A stretch of DNA of 63,972 bases from Longimicrobiales bacterium (GTDB lineage Bacteria > Gemmatimonadota > Gemmatimonadetes > Longimicrobiales > RSA9), in NCBI GenBank assembly GCA_035461765.1, contig DATHUY010000101.1, positions 1 to 63,972 on the forward strand. The letters are read 5' to 3'. This document shows, one piece after another, positions 56,709 to 63,972 of this stretch. A program made the translations under genes and the position numbers. The notes under the pieces were generated by a model. It did no database searches. It was not told the DNA's origin and was given only the letters and a program-made list of their open reading frames with translations. The stretch's first letter is position 1; each line of letters opens with the position of its first letter.

Positions 56709-59128
56709 CAATCATGGAACGCTACGTCTGCATCCACGGGCACTTCTATCAGCCACCTCGTGAGAACGCGTGGCTGGAGACAATCGAACAGCAGGACTCC
56801 GCGTACCCGTACCACGACTGGAACGAGCGCATCACCGCCGAGGCGTATGGCCCGAATGCGGAGGCGCGGATTCTCGACGAGCGCGATCGTATCATCCGCA
56901 TCGTGAACAACTACGCCCGCATCAGCTACAACTTCGGCCCGACGCTCCTTTCGTGGCTGCGTGAGCACGCGCGCGACACCTACGACGCAGTACTGGAGGC
57001 AGACCGTGAGAGCATAGCCCGCTTCGGTCGCGGGTCCGCGCTTGCACAGGCTTACAATCACCTGATCATGCCGCTCGCCAACGATCGCGACCGCCGCACG
57101 CAGGTGATCTGGGGCATCCGTGATTTCGAGTGGCGTTTCGAACGCAGGCCGGAGGGTATGTGGCTCCCGGAGACTGCGGTCGATACGGCTACACTCGAGG
57201 ATCTGGCAGCGCAGGGCATTCGCTTCACGATACTCGCACCGAACCAGGCCGCAGCGGTGCGGCCCATCGGGGCGCGCGACTGGCAGGACGTCCGGCAGAC
57301 CGGCCTCGACACGCGGCGGAGCTATCTCTGCACGCTGCCGTCCGGCGCCGAGATCGTGCTGTTCTTCTATGATGGCACCACGTCCCGTGCCGTAGCATTC
57401 GAGGGTCTGCTGCGGAACGGCGAGCATTTCGCCCAGCGGATCCTGGCAATCAACGACGACACGCAGGATGTCAGTCTCGCACACATCGCCACGGACGGCG
57501 AGACGTACGGTCATCACCACTCGCACGGCGAGATGGCACTGGCCTATGCGCTTCACCACATCGAGGAGCGCGAGCTCGCTACACTGACGAACTACGCGGC
57601 CTTCCTCGAGAAGCACCCGCCGCGCTGGGAAGCCGTCATCGAGGAGAACACGTCATGGAGCTGCGCTCACGGCATTGAGCGCTGGCGGAGTGACTGCGGC
57701 TGTCACACGGGCGGAGGACCGGGGTGGAACCAGCAGTGGCGGGCACCGTTGCGCGCAGCCCTGGACTGGCTCCGCGATGAAGTCACACCGCATTTCGAGC
57801 GGCGCGCGAGTGAGCTGATGCACGACCCGTGGGCCGCGCGCGACGACTACATCGATGTCGTGCTCGACCGCCGTCGCAACACCATTCCGTTCATCGCCAG
57901 GCACGCCCGCGGCACGCCGGGCAACACTGACGTGACCACGCTGCTCGAGCTGATGGAGCTGCAGCGCCATACGATGCTGATGTATACGAGCTGCGGCTGG
58001 TTCTTCAACGAGATCTCGGGGATCGAGACGGTGCAGGTCCTGCAGTATGCCGGCCGGGTGGTTCAGCTGGCAGAGAAGCTGTTCGATGCACGGTTCGAGA
58101 AGGGGCTGCTCGACAGGCTCGAGGATGCCCATAGCAATCTCCCGGACGCCGGCAACGCACGTCGGATCTACGAGCAGCAGGTCGTGCCGGCGCGGGTCGA
58201 CCTGTTGAACGTGGCCGCGCACTACGCTGTGAGCTCCCTGTTCGAAGAGACGCGCAAGGAGATGCGCATATATTCCTATCAGGTGGAGCTGGAGCACGGC
58301 GATCGCAGGCAGAGCGGCGAGACCGTGCTCCTGGTCGGGCGCGCGCGTGTGACCTCCGAGATCACGCAGGAAGCCGATGTGGTCACATTCGCCGTGTTGC
58401 ATTTCGGCAACCACAACCTGACGGGTGGCATACGCAGATTCGCGGGTGACGAGGAATTCCGCGCGCTGCGAGACGAGCTGCTGCGTGCATTCTCCACCGC
58501 CGACCTGTCGGCGGTCGTACGACAGCTGGCCAACTTCCCGGAATATACGTTTTCGCTCAAGTCGCTGTTCGGCGATCGCCAGCGACAGATCCTGTACCGC
58601 GTGCTGGAGTCGAGCGTTACGGAGGCCGAGCGCTCATACCGTCGGCTGTACGAGGAGAATGCATCGCTGATGCGCTTCCTGATCGCGCAGGACCTGCCGC
58701 TGCCTCGTGTGTTCCGGATGGCCGCCGAGTTCGTCCTGAATCGTGACATACGCGCCACGCTCGCCTCCCCGGAGGTCGATCTGGACCGGGCGCGCTCGCT
58801 GCTGGAAGAAGCGGAGGCGACGCGTGTGCAGCTCGACCGCGAAGGCCTCAGCTACGTCGTTGGCAAGTCCCTCGAGAACATCGCACTCGCGCTCCTGGAA
58901 CAGCCTCATGATGTGGGTCTGCTCCAGGCATGGTCGGACCTGGCGACGCTGACCGCATCACTGCCGTTCGATATGAACCTCTGGAAATCCCAGAACGTGT
59001 TCTACGAGCTGCTGCGAACGGTCTACCCCGCTGTGCAGGAGCGGGCGGGCGCCGGTGATGAGGACGCGCGCCGGTGGGCGGAACTGTTCACGGCGCTCGG
59101 CGACCAGCTGTCCGTGGTCGTTGCCTGA
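56705..59128 (+). CDS. GH57 / DUF3536 family alpha-glucan-active protein
   Basis: An 807-residue protein of unassigned activity inside the glucan operon. The N-terminal GH57 domain has the first motif HGHFYQPPRE (about 11-20), the nucleophile motif GMWLPETAV (Glu about 156) and the acid motif TDGETYGHHH (Asp about 263), so the catalytic residues appear intact. The C-terminal DUF3536 region (about 330-807) is mostly helical. Related GH57 enzymes are amylopullulanases, branching enzymes or glucanotransferases. The ATGA overlap with treZ and the one-base gap to treY show coupled expression with both. Confidence 0.88.
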   Translation: MTIMERYVCIHGHFYQPPRENAWLETIEQQDSAYPYHDWNERITAEAYGPNAEARILDERDRIIRIVNNYARISYNFGPTLLSWLREHARDTYDAVLEADRESIARFGRGSALAQAYNHLIMPLANDRDRRTQVIWGIRDFEWRFERRPEGMWLPETAVDTATLEDLAAQGIRFTILAPNQAAAVRPIGARDWQDVRQTGLDTRRSYLCTLPSGAEIVLFFYDGTTSRAVAFEGLLRNGEHFAQRILAINDDTQDVSLAHIATDGETYGHHHSHGEMALAYALHHIEERELATLTNYAAFLEKHPPRWEAVIEENTSWSCAHGIERWRSDCGCHTGGGPGWNQQWRAPLRAALDWLRDEVTPHFERRASELMHDPWAARDDYIDVVLDRRRNTIPFIARHARGTPGNTDVTTLLELMELQRHTMLMYTSCGWFFNEISGIETVQVLQYAGRVVQLAEKLFDARFEKGLLDRLEDAHSNLPDAGNARRIYEQQVVPARVDLLNVAAHYAVSSLFEETRKEMRIYSYQVELEHGDRRQSGETVLLVGRARVTSEITQEADVVTFAVLHFGNHNLTGGIRRFAGDEEFRALRDELLRAFSTADLSAVVRQLANFPEYTFSLKSLFGDRQRQILYRVLESSVTEAERSYRRLYEENASLMRFLIAQDLPLPRVFRMAAEFVLNRDIRATLASPEVDLDRARSLLEEAEATRVQLDREGLSYVVGKSLENIALALLEQPHDVGLLQAWSDLATLTASLPFDMNLWKSQNVFYELLRTVYPAVQERAGAGDEDARRWAELFTALGDQLSVVVA

Positions 59129-59129
59129 C

Positions 59130-61655
59130 ATGCGCATTCCTGTCGCGACGTATCGTCTCCAGATCAACGACGACTTCACGCTCGACGATGCGCGCCGGAT
59201 CGTGCCGTACCTGGCACACCTCGGCATCAGTGATCTCTACCTGTCCCCGATCTTCGAGGCACGCAGCGGCAGCACGCATGGCTACGATGTCACTGATCCT
59301 ACGCGCATCCGCGCTTCGATTGGCGGCATCGACGCTCTGCACCGGCTCTCGGCGGAGGTCCGGGAGCATCACATGGGAATACTGCTCGATATCGTGCCCA
59401 ACCACATGGCCGCTTCCGTGGAGAACCCGTGGTGGCGCGATGTGCTCGAGCACGGGCGCGAGTCCGAGTACGCGACGTTCTTCGACATCGACTGGGGCTC
59501 TCCGTCCGAGCCGCGCAGACTTGCGCTGCCCATACTTGGCGATCAGCTGGGCGCCGTGGTCGAACGGGGCGAGATCCGGATGGACACAGAGAACGGCCTC
59601 ATCCTCTGCTATGACCGCGGGCTGCCTCTCGCGCCGGGCAGCGCCAGCCGCGACCTCGACGAAACCCTGCGTGCGCAGCACTACGAGCTGGTGCCGTGGT
59701 GGATCGCCTCCGAGGAGATGACCTATCGTCGCTTCTTCGACATCACGGATCTGGCCGGCGTGCGCGTCGAGGATGATCACGTGTTCCAAAGCACGCACTG
59801 CCTCGTCCGGGACCTGGCGGCCGAAGGCGTCATAACGGGTCTGCGCGTCGATCATATCGACGGACTCGCCGATCCGGTTCAGTATCTGCGATCCCTCCGT
59901 GAGTACGTCCGCGGACCGGAGGGCGAGCCCGTCTATACGCTGGTCGAGAAGATCCTGGAGCGTTCCGAATCGCTCCCGCCCGACTGGGAGTGCGAGGGCA
60001 CAACCGGCTACGAGTTCCTGAGCCTTGCCACGGCTCTGCTGGTGGAGCCGACCGGACAGGGGCGCATCGAAATGTTCTATCGCAGGGTTACCGGCGATTC
60101 CCGCCCGTTCGGCGAGCTCGCGCGCGAGAAGAAGTTGCTGGTGATGGAACGACTGTTCGGCGGGGAGCTGGCGTCGCTCGCTCGAGGTCTGGTCCGCCTG
60201 ACGGGCACCGATTATGGGCCTGCCCGGCGGGCGATCGCGGAAGTCACGGCGAGCATGGAAGTGTATCGCACGTATACGCGGGACCTGCATGTGTGTCCTG
60301 TTGACCGCCGCCGTATCGCAGAGGCTGTAACGGACGCTCTGCGGCATACGCAGGCGGCAAGTCTCGAGCGGGTGATCGAACTGATGAGACGTGTCGCACT
60401 GCTGGAGCACGACGGCGATCCGGCAGCGCAGCTGGAGTGGGTAAAACGCTGGCAGCAGTTCACCGGTCCGGTCATGGCGAAAGGCTACGAGGACACCGCC
60501 CTATACTGCCACAACGCACTGCTGGCCGCAAACGATGTCGGCAGCGATCCGGAACGTCCCTGCATGAGTCCGAAAGAGCTGGGCACCGCGCTCGCTCGGC
60601 GCACCGGAACCGGCGCCCTCTCCCTCAATGCGACCGCCACGCACGACACCAAGCGCGGAGAGGACACGCGCGCCCGCATCGCCGTGCTTTCCCAGCTTCC
60701 GGACGAATGGCGCAGCCGGCTGCGGCGCTGGATGCGTGAGGGCGACGAGTGGAAGAACGAGGTGGCCGAGGAAGAGGAGACGGTGGCACCGTCGGCCGAC
60801 GTGGAGAGCCTGCTTTACCAGACTCTCCTCGGGGCCTGGCCGCTCGATGCCGTGGATCACGCCTACCGACAGCGTATCCAGGCCTACATGACCAAGGCGG
60901 TGCGGGAAGCGAAGGAACAGACGAGCTGGCGCCGGCCGGACGAGGATTACGAAAACGCGCTCGCCGGCTTCATCGAGCGGCTCATGGCCGAGTTCGGCCG
61001 TGAAGGACTGGCCGAGGATGTCGGCGCGTTCGCGGCACTTCTCGCGCCGCACGGCGCTCTCAACAGCATCTCGCAGATGCTGTTCAAGGTCATGGCCCCC
61101 GGCATTCCCGACATTTATCAGGGCACCGAGCTGTGGTCACATACGCTCGTCGACCCGGACAACCGTACCCCTGTCGATTTCCCGCTCCGTCAGCGTCTGT
61201 TCCATGACGTCATGGCGCTGCGCGATACACCGGACGCCGGAGCGGTCCGTGCCCTGCTCGGCGCGTGGCAGGACGGGCGGATCAAGCTGCTGCTCACGGC
61301 AATGGCGCTGCGTTTCCGCGCCACGCACCGCGACGTGTTCGAAGACGGCGACGTAGTCATGATCCCGGCTGCGGGACCGCGCGAAGACCACGTCTTTGCC
61401 TTCGCCCGTACGTGGGAAGACCGCGCGTGCATCGCGGTCGTCCCGCGCTGGAGCGCGTCGCTCAGCCGGGATGCGCTGATCGATCCGGACGTGTGGGGAG
61501 ACACTGCTCTTCAGCTGCCGCCACAGCTGCGCCAGACCTGGCACAACGCGATCACCGGAGAGACCCTTCCCGCCGACACGACCCTGCCTCTCGGGAATGT
61601 CTTCCGCCAGGTCCCGTTCGCCCTGCTGGAGGTGTCCCAGCCGATCGGGGCCTGA
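59130..61655 (+). CDS. treY: Malto-oligosyltrehalose synthase
   Basis: Turns the reducing end of an alpha-1,4-glucan into an alpha,alpha-1,1-linked trehalosyl end, for TreZ to release. The 841-residue GH13 enzyme begins RIPVATYRLQINDDFTLDDA, the hallmark of TreY, and has DIVPNHMA, GLRVDHIDGLADP (nucleophile Asp about 238) and, late in the sequence, PGIPDIYQGTELW. The ATG at 59130 follows the GH57 stop by one base. It is the last gene of the operon; no strong terminator was seen before the convergent menG. Confidence 0.96.
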   Translation: MRIPVATYRLQINDDFTLDDARRIVPYLAHLGISDLYLSPIFEARSGSTHGYDVTDPTRIRASIGGIDALHRLSAEVREHHMGILLDIVPNHMAASVENPWWRDVLEHGRESEYATFFDIDWGSPSEPRRLALPILGDQLGAVVERGEIRMDTENGLILCYDRGLPLAPGSASRDLDETLRAQHYELVPWWIASEEMTYRRFFDITDLAGVRVEDDHVFQSTHCLVRDLAAEGVITGLRVDHIDGLADPVQYLRSLREYVRGPEGEPVYTLVEKILERSESLPPDWECEGTTGYEFLSLATALLVEPTGQGRIEMFYRRVTGDSRPFGELAREKKLLVMERLFGGELASLARGLVRLTGTDYGPARRAIAEVTASMEVYRTYTRDLHVCPVDRRRIAEAVTDALRHTQAASLERVIELMRRVALLEHDGDPAAQLEWVKRWQQFTGPVMAKGYEDTALYCHNALLAANDVGSDPERPCMSPKELGTALARRTGTGALSLNATATHDTKRGEDTRARIAVLSQLPDEWRSRLRRWMREGDEWKNEVAEEEETVAPSADVESLLYQTLLGAWPLDAVDHAYRQRIQAYMTKAVREAKEQTSWRRPDEDYENALAGFIERLMAEFGREGLAEDVGAFAALLAPHGALNSISQMLFKVMAPGIPDIYQGTELWSHTLVDPDNRTPVDFPLRQRLFHDVMALRDTPDAGAVRALLGAWQDGRIKLLLTAMALRFRATHRDVFEDGDVVMIPAAGPREDHVFAFARTWEDRACIAVVPRWSASLSRDALIDPDVWGDTALQLPPQLRQTWHNAITGETLPADTTLPLGNVFRQVPFALLEVSQPIGA

Positions 61656-61732
61656 GAAACGAATCCGGGAGCGGCAGGGGATCGTTGTCGGGATCGTATT
61701 CGGGCACTGCATCCGGCTATGCCAGAAGAAGC

Positions 61733-62458
61733 TCAGATCTGCAGTGTGCCGCGGTGTGCGGCGACGATCCCGCCGGTCATCACATCCCATTCGACAGAGG
61801 CGAAGCCCGCGCGCTCCATGCGGTGCGCCAGCTCCGCCGGCTCCGGAAACTGCAGCACGGACTCGGGCAGATACGTATAGGCGCTGCCGTGACGGCTGAC
61901 CAGTCGGCCGATCAGCGGGAGGATGCGGCGGAAGTAGGCGAGGTACAGGGCGCGGAAGGGCTGCCACTGCGGGGTCATGAACTCCAGCACCACCAGCTTG
62001 CCACCCGGCCGGATCACGCGTGCGAACTCGCGCAGACCGGCGTCCAGGTCAGCGAGGTTCCGCACGCCGAAGGCGACCATCGCGCCATCCACACTCCCGT
62101 CGCGCAGGGGGAGCCGCAGGGCATCCGCGCATGCCGGCTCGATGTTCCGGCCGCGCAGCTTGCTGCGGCCGGCGTCCAGCATCGGATATGCGAAGTCGAA
62201 CCCGAGCACGGTACCGCTGAACCCCGGACGGTCCGCCAGCTCCACGGACAGGTCGAGCGTGCCCGCACACGCATCGAGCCATATTCCGCCGGCCGGCGCC
62301 CCCTCCAGCAGCCGGTCCACGGCACGGCGCCGCCAGGCGCGGTCACGGTTGGCGCTGAGTACGTGGTTCAGGAGGTCGTAGCGGGGCGCGATTGCGCCGA
62401 ACATGCGGCGCACCTCCGTCGCCTTCGTCTCCGGGGGCGGCAGCGGTGTGCCTGCCAT
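61733..62458 (-). CDS. menG: Demethylmenaquinone methyltransferase (UbiE/MenG family)
   Basis: A SAM-dependent methyltransferase that methylates demethylmenaquinone, and in other bacteria also ubiquinone precursors. The 241 residues contain VRRMFGAIAPRYDLLNHVLSANRD in two adjoining conserved blocks near residues 15-38, the SAM loop LDACAGTLDL (about 58-67), GFDFAYPML and FGVRNLADL (about 115-123). The start is the ATG at 62458, with AAGGA upstream; a longer frame upstream is not supported. The UbiX and UbiA genes at 42-44 kb complete the quinone picture. Confidence 0.93.
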   Translation of the reverse strand: MAGTPLPPPETKATEVRRMFGAIAPRYDLLNHVLSANRDRAWRRRAVDRLLEGAPAGGIWLDACAGTLDLSVELADRPGFSGTVLGFDFAYPMLDAGRSKLRGRNIEPACADALRLPLRDGSVDGAMVAFGVRNLADLDAGLREFARVIRPGGKLVVLEFMTPQWQPFRALYLAYFRRILPLIGRLVSRHGSAYTYLPESVLQFPEPAELAHRMERAGFASVEWDVMTGGIVAAHRGTLQI

Positions 62459-62601
62459 CGCGCTGATCCTTCGCTTTTCATTACATTGAGGCTGCGGCCG
62501 AACGCGCCGGAAGGTACTCCCCGCGCCAGGCATCAGCAACCGCGCGCCGACCGCGAAACCGGGCACCCGCCGCAGCCGTATGGTGGGTTCAGGACGGCGC
62601 T

Positions 62602-63243
62602 GTGCCGGCGCGCGGCACACACGGGGACAGCCGTCCCACTCCCGCGAGGATATTGGACTACTCGAGCCTCACCGACCAGCAGGTCGTCCAGCTCGCACGA
62701 GATGGTCGCGAGCGGGCGTTCCGCGAGTTGATCGGGCGCTACCAGCGTCCGGTCTTTTCGCTCATCTACCGGCTAGTGCGCGACCGCGAAAAGGCCGAGG
62801 ACCTGGCCCAGGACACGTTCATCAAGGTCCTCAACGCCATCGACCGCTACAATCCGGAGTACAAGTTCAGCTCCTGGATCTTCAAGATCGCCCACAACAC
62901 GGGGCTCGACCACCTGCGGCGGAAGCAGCCTGAGACGCTGTCGCTGGACGGCTCCCCGCACGCGCGCACCGCGGCGGAGACGGAGGCGAGCACGATCACC
63001 CCCGAGAGCCATGAGGAGACGCCCGAGCAGTTCACGGCCAATCGTGAGCTGGGCAGCGAGATCGACGAGGCCATGGGGACGCTTCGGGCGGAGTACCGGA
63101 CGGCCATCGTGCTGTGCCACGTGGAGGGCCGGCCGTATGAGGAAATCGCGGAAATCATGGATGTCCCGCTGGGGACCGTGAAGACCTATATCCACAGGGG
63201 ACGCAAGGAATTAATGCAGCGGCTGGAGCACCTGCGATGTTGA
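62602..63243 (+). CDS. ECF RNA polymerase sigma factor (RpoE-like)
   Basis: A 213-residue extracytoplasmic-function sigma factor. Region 2 lies at about 25-105 (AFRELIGRYQRPVFSLIYRL, EDLAQDTFIKVLNAIDRY and SSWIFKIAHN). Region 4 lies at about 155-210 (GRPYEEIAEIMDVPLGTVKTYIHRGR, a helix-turn-helix). A linker of about 40 acidic residues joins them. The GTG at 62602 has AGGA seven bases upstream; TTG at 62653 is an alternative. The following gene is its likely anti-sigma factor, 61 bases away. Targets are unknown. Confidence 0.92.
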   Translation: MPARGTHGDSRPTPARILDYSSLTDQQVVQLARDGRERAFRELIGRYQRPVFSLIYRLVRDREKAEDLAQDTFIKVLNAIDRYNPEYKFSSWIFKIAHNTGLDHLRRKQPETLSLDGSPHARTAAETEASTITPESHEETPEQFTANRELGSEIDEAMGTLRAEYRTAIVLCHVEGRPYEEIAEIMDVPLGTVKTYIHRGRKELMQRLEHLRC

Positions 63244-63304
63244 AACCGGGCGGCGGGTCGCATCGTAAGGAGTCACGGACACCAGGTTTGGAGAATCAGG
63301 GGAC

Positions 63305-63964
63305 ATGAGCGAAACGTATCATCCGACAGCGGACCGACTGGAGGCCTTCGTGGAAGGCGCTCTGGGGGATGGTGACCGCGTTGTTCTGGAATCGCACCTG
63401 CTGTCCTGCCAGGCGTGCCAGATGCAGGTGGAGGAGTGGCGCGGGCTGTTCAACGCGCTGGCTTCGCTGCCGCAGTTCGAGCCGTCGATCGGCTTCGCCA
63501 ACCGCGTCATGGCGCAGGTGCGGGTCGCACCGCGGGCGGCCTGGCAGGAGTGGGCCGATCGCGCGACCGCTCTGGTTACGCAGGTGGCGCCGAAAACCAA
63601 TTACGGCTGGTCTCTCGCAGCCGCGCTGTTCGCACTGCCCGTACTTCTGGGCGGCACCGCGATCGCGTGGCTGATCTCGAAGTCATACATCACGCCGGGA
63701 GCGTTGATGGGCTATACCCGCGAGTCGCTCGTTGAGGGACTCCAGGGTGTCGGCTCGACGGCGATCGCGGCTCTCATGCAGACAGACATCGCTGCCTGGG
63801 TCGTGGCAAACGTCGGCGCGGTCATCAGTATGGCCGGCGTCACCGGTCTCGGCGCCATACTCGCCGGTGCCGGCACCATGACGGTCGTCTCGACCTGGGT
63901 CCTTTATCGCAACCTGTTCCGCTCGCCGTCGAGGGAATCAGATTATGCTCTCTACTCGTTCTAA
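63305..63964 (+). CDS. Membrane anti-sigma factor with zinc-finger (ZAS) domain
   Basis: A 219-residue predicted inner-membrane protein. The cytoplasmic N-terminus has the ZAS motif HxxxCxxC (His31, Cys35, Cys38 in SHLLSCQAC), which binds the ECF sigma factor. A membrane helix at about 100-122 is followed by a second hydrophobic region at about 165-205 and a short charged tail, so the topology is probably two or three spans. It presumably releases the sigma factor upon envelope or redox stress. ATG start at 63305, with AGGGGAC upstream. Confidence 0.88.
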   Translation: MSETYHPTADRLEAFVEGALGDGDRVVLESHLLSCQACQMQVEEWRGLFNALASLPQFEPSIGFANRVMAQVRVAPRAAWQEWADRATALVTQVAPKTNYGWSLAAALFALPVLLGGTAIAWLISKSYITPGALMGYTRESLVEGLQGVGSTAIAALMQTDIAAWVVANVGAVISMAGVTGLGAILAGAGTMTVVSTWVLYRNLFRSPSRESDYALYSF

Positions 63965-63972
63965 CCGGCTCG

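Noticed and set aside
61681-61704. Two adjacent 12-base units ATCGTTGTCGGG and ATCGTATTCGGG after treY
   Set aside because: Only two imperfect units occur in a short convergent gap, which is too little to call a repeat or terminator.

Overview
The window is about 64 kb of high-GC bacterial chromosome. Genes are packed tightly and mostly overlap by 1 or 4 bases, and GTG or TTG starts are common. There is no transposase, integrase, phage gene, CRISPR array or rRNA. A GmhA-type heptose isomerase, lipoproteins, a periplasmic HtrA protease and UbiA/MenG quinone genes point to a Gram-negative (diderm) organism. The gene content would suit Gemmatimonadota or a related phylum, but that is inference from general resemblance and was not tested.

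Layout. (1) 1-9.7 kb, minus strand: the first codons of a gene after prs, then prs and an unknown protein with an internal duplication. A tRNA-Gln lies on the plus strand. Then comes a coupled operon hflX > DUF2520 oxidoreductase > pdxJ > Hpt-like acidic-repeat protein > flippase-like membrane protein > ispE, and a LEA14-like lipoprotein. (2) 9.8-20.5 kb, minus strand: htrA, hsp20, and a long operon alaS > small unknown > gmhA > ferritin-like > SDR > cca > ZIP transporter > rarA. (3) 20.5-24.8 kb: a membrane-anchored ferritin-like protein (+), recA (-) and an S41 C-terminal processing protease (+). A perfect 35-bp inverted repeat lies between recA and the protease. (4) 24.8-33.6 kb, minus strand: alpha/beta hydrolase > glmM > glmS > dtd > maf > glpK > YfiM-like > zinc ribbon > threonine aldolase. 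This covers UDP-GlcNAc precursor supply, quality control and glycerol use. (5) 33.7-41.5 kb, plus strand: cystathionine gamma-synthase, a D-aminoacylase-type amidohydrolase, an M48 protease, then purD > mutM > a short UvrC-like GIY-YIG protein. (6) 41.5-45.1 kb, minus strand: ICMT-like > UbiA > UbiX > phosphoesterase > DUF188, and a cupredoxin lipoprotein. (7) 45.3-61.7 kb, plus strand: a seven-gene alpha-glucan/trehalose operon glgE > treS-mak fusion > malQ > glgB > treZ > GH57/DUF3536 > treY. (8) 61.7-64 kb: menG (-), then an ECF sigma factor and its zinc-finger anti-sigma factor (+).

How the genes fit together. The glucan operon encodes a complete loop. TreS turns trehalose into maltose, Mak phosphorylates it, GlgE polymerises maltose-1-phosphate, GlgB branches the product, MalQ reshuffles chains, and TreY plus TreZ release trehalose again. 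A GH57 protein of unassigned activity lies inside the loop. No glgC, glgA, glgP or glgX is present in the window, so the cluster looks like a stand-alone trehalose-glycogen exchange module.

The least explained material is intergenic. Two short dispersed repeat families occur here. One has a roughly 23-bp core beginning CGGACGCGGAACCCATTC. The other has paired inverted arms containing TTCACCACAGAGCAC. The unknown duplicated protein, the degenerate tandem Hpt protein with a 45-bp coding repeat, and the anchored ferritin-like protein are the most novel proteins.
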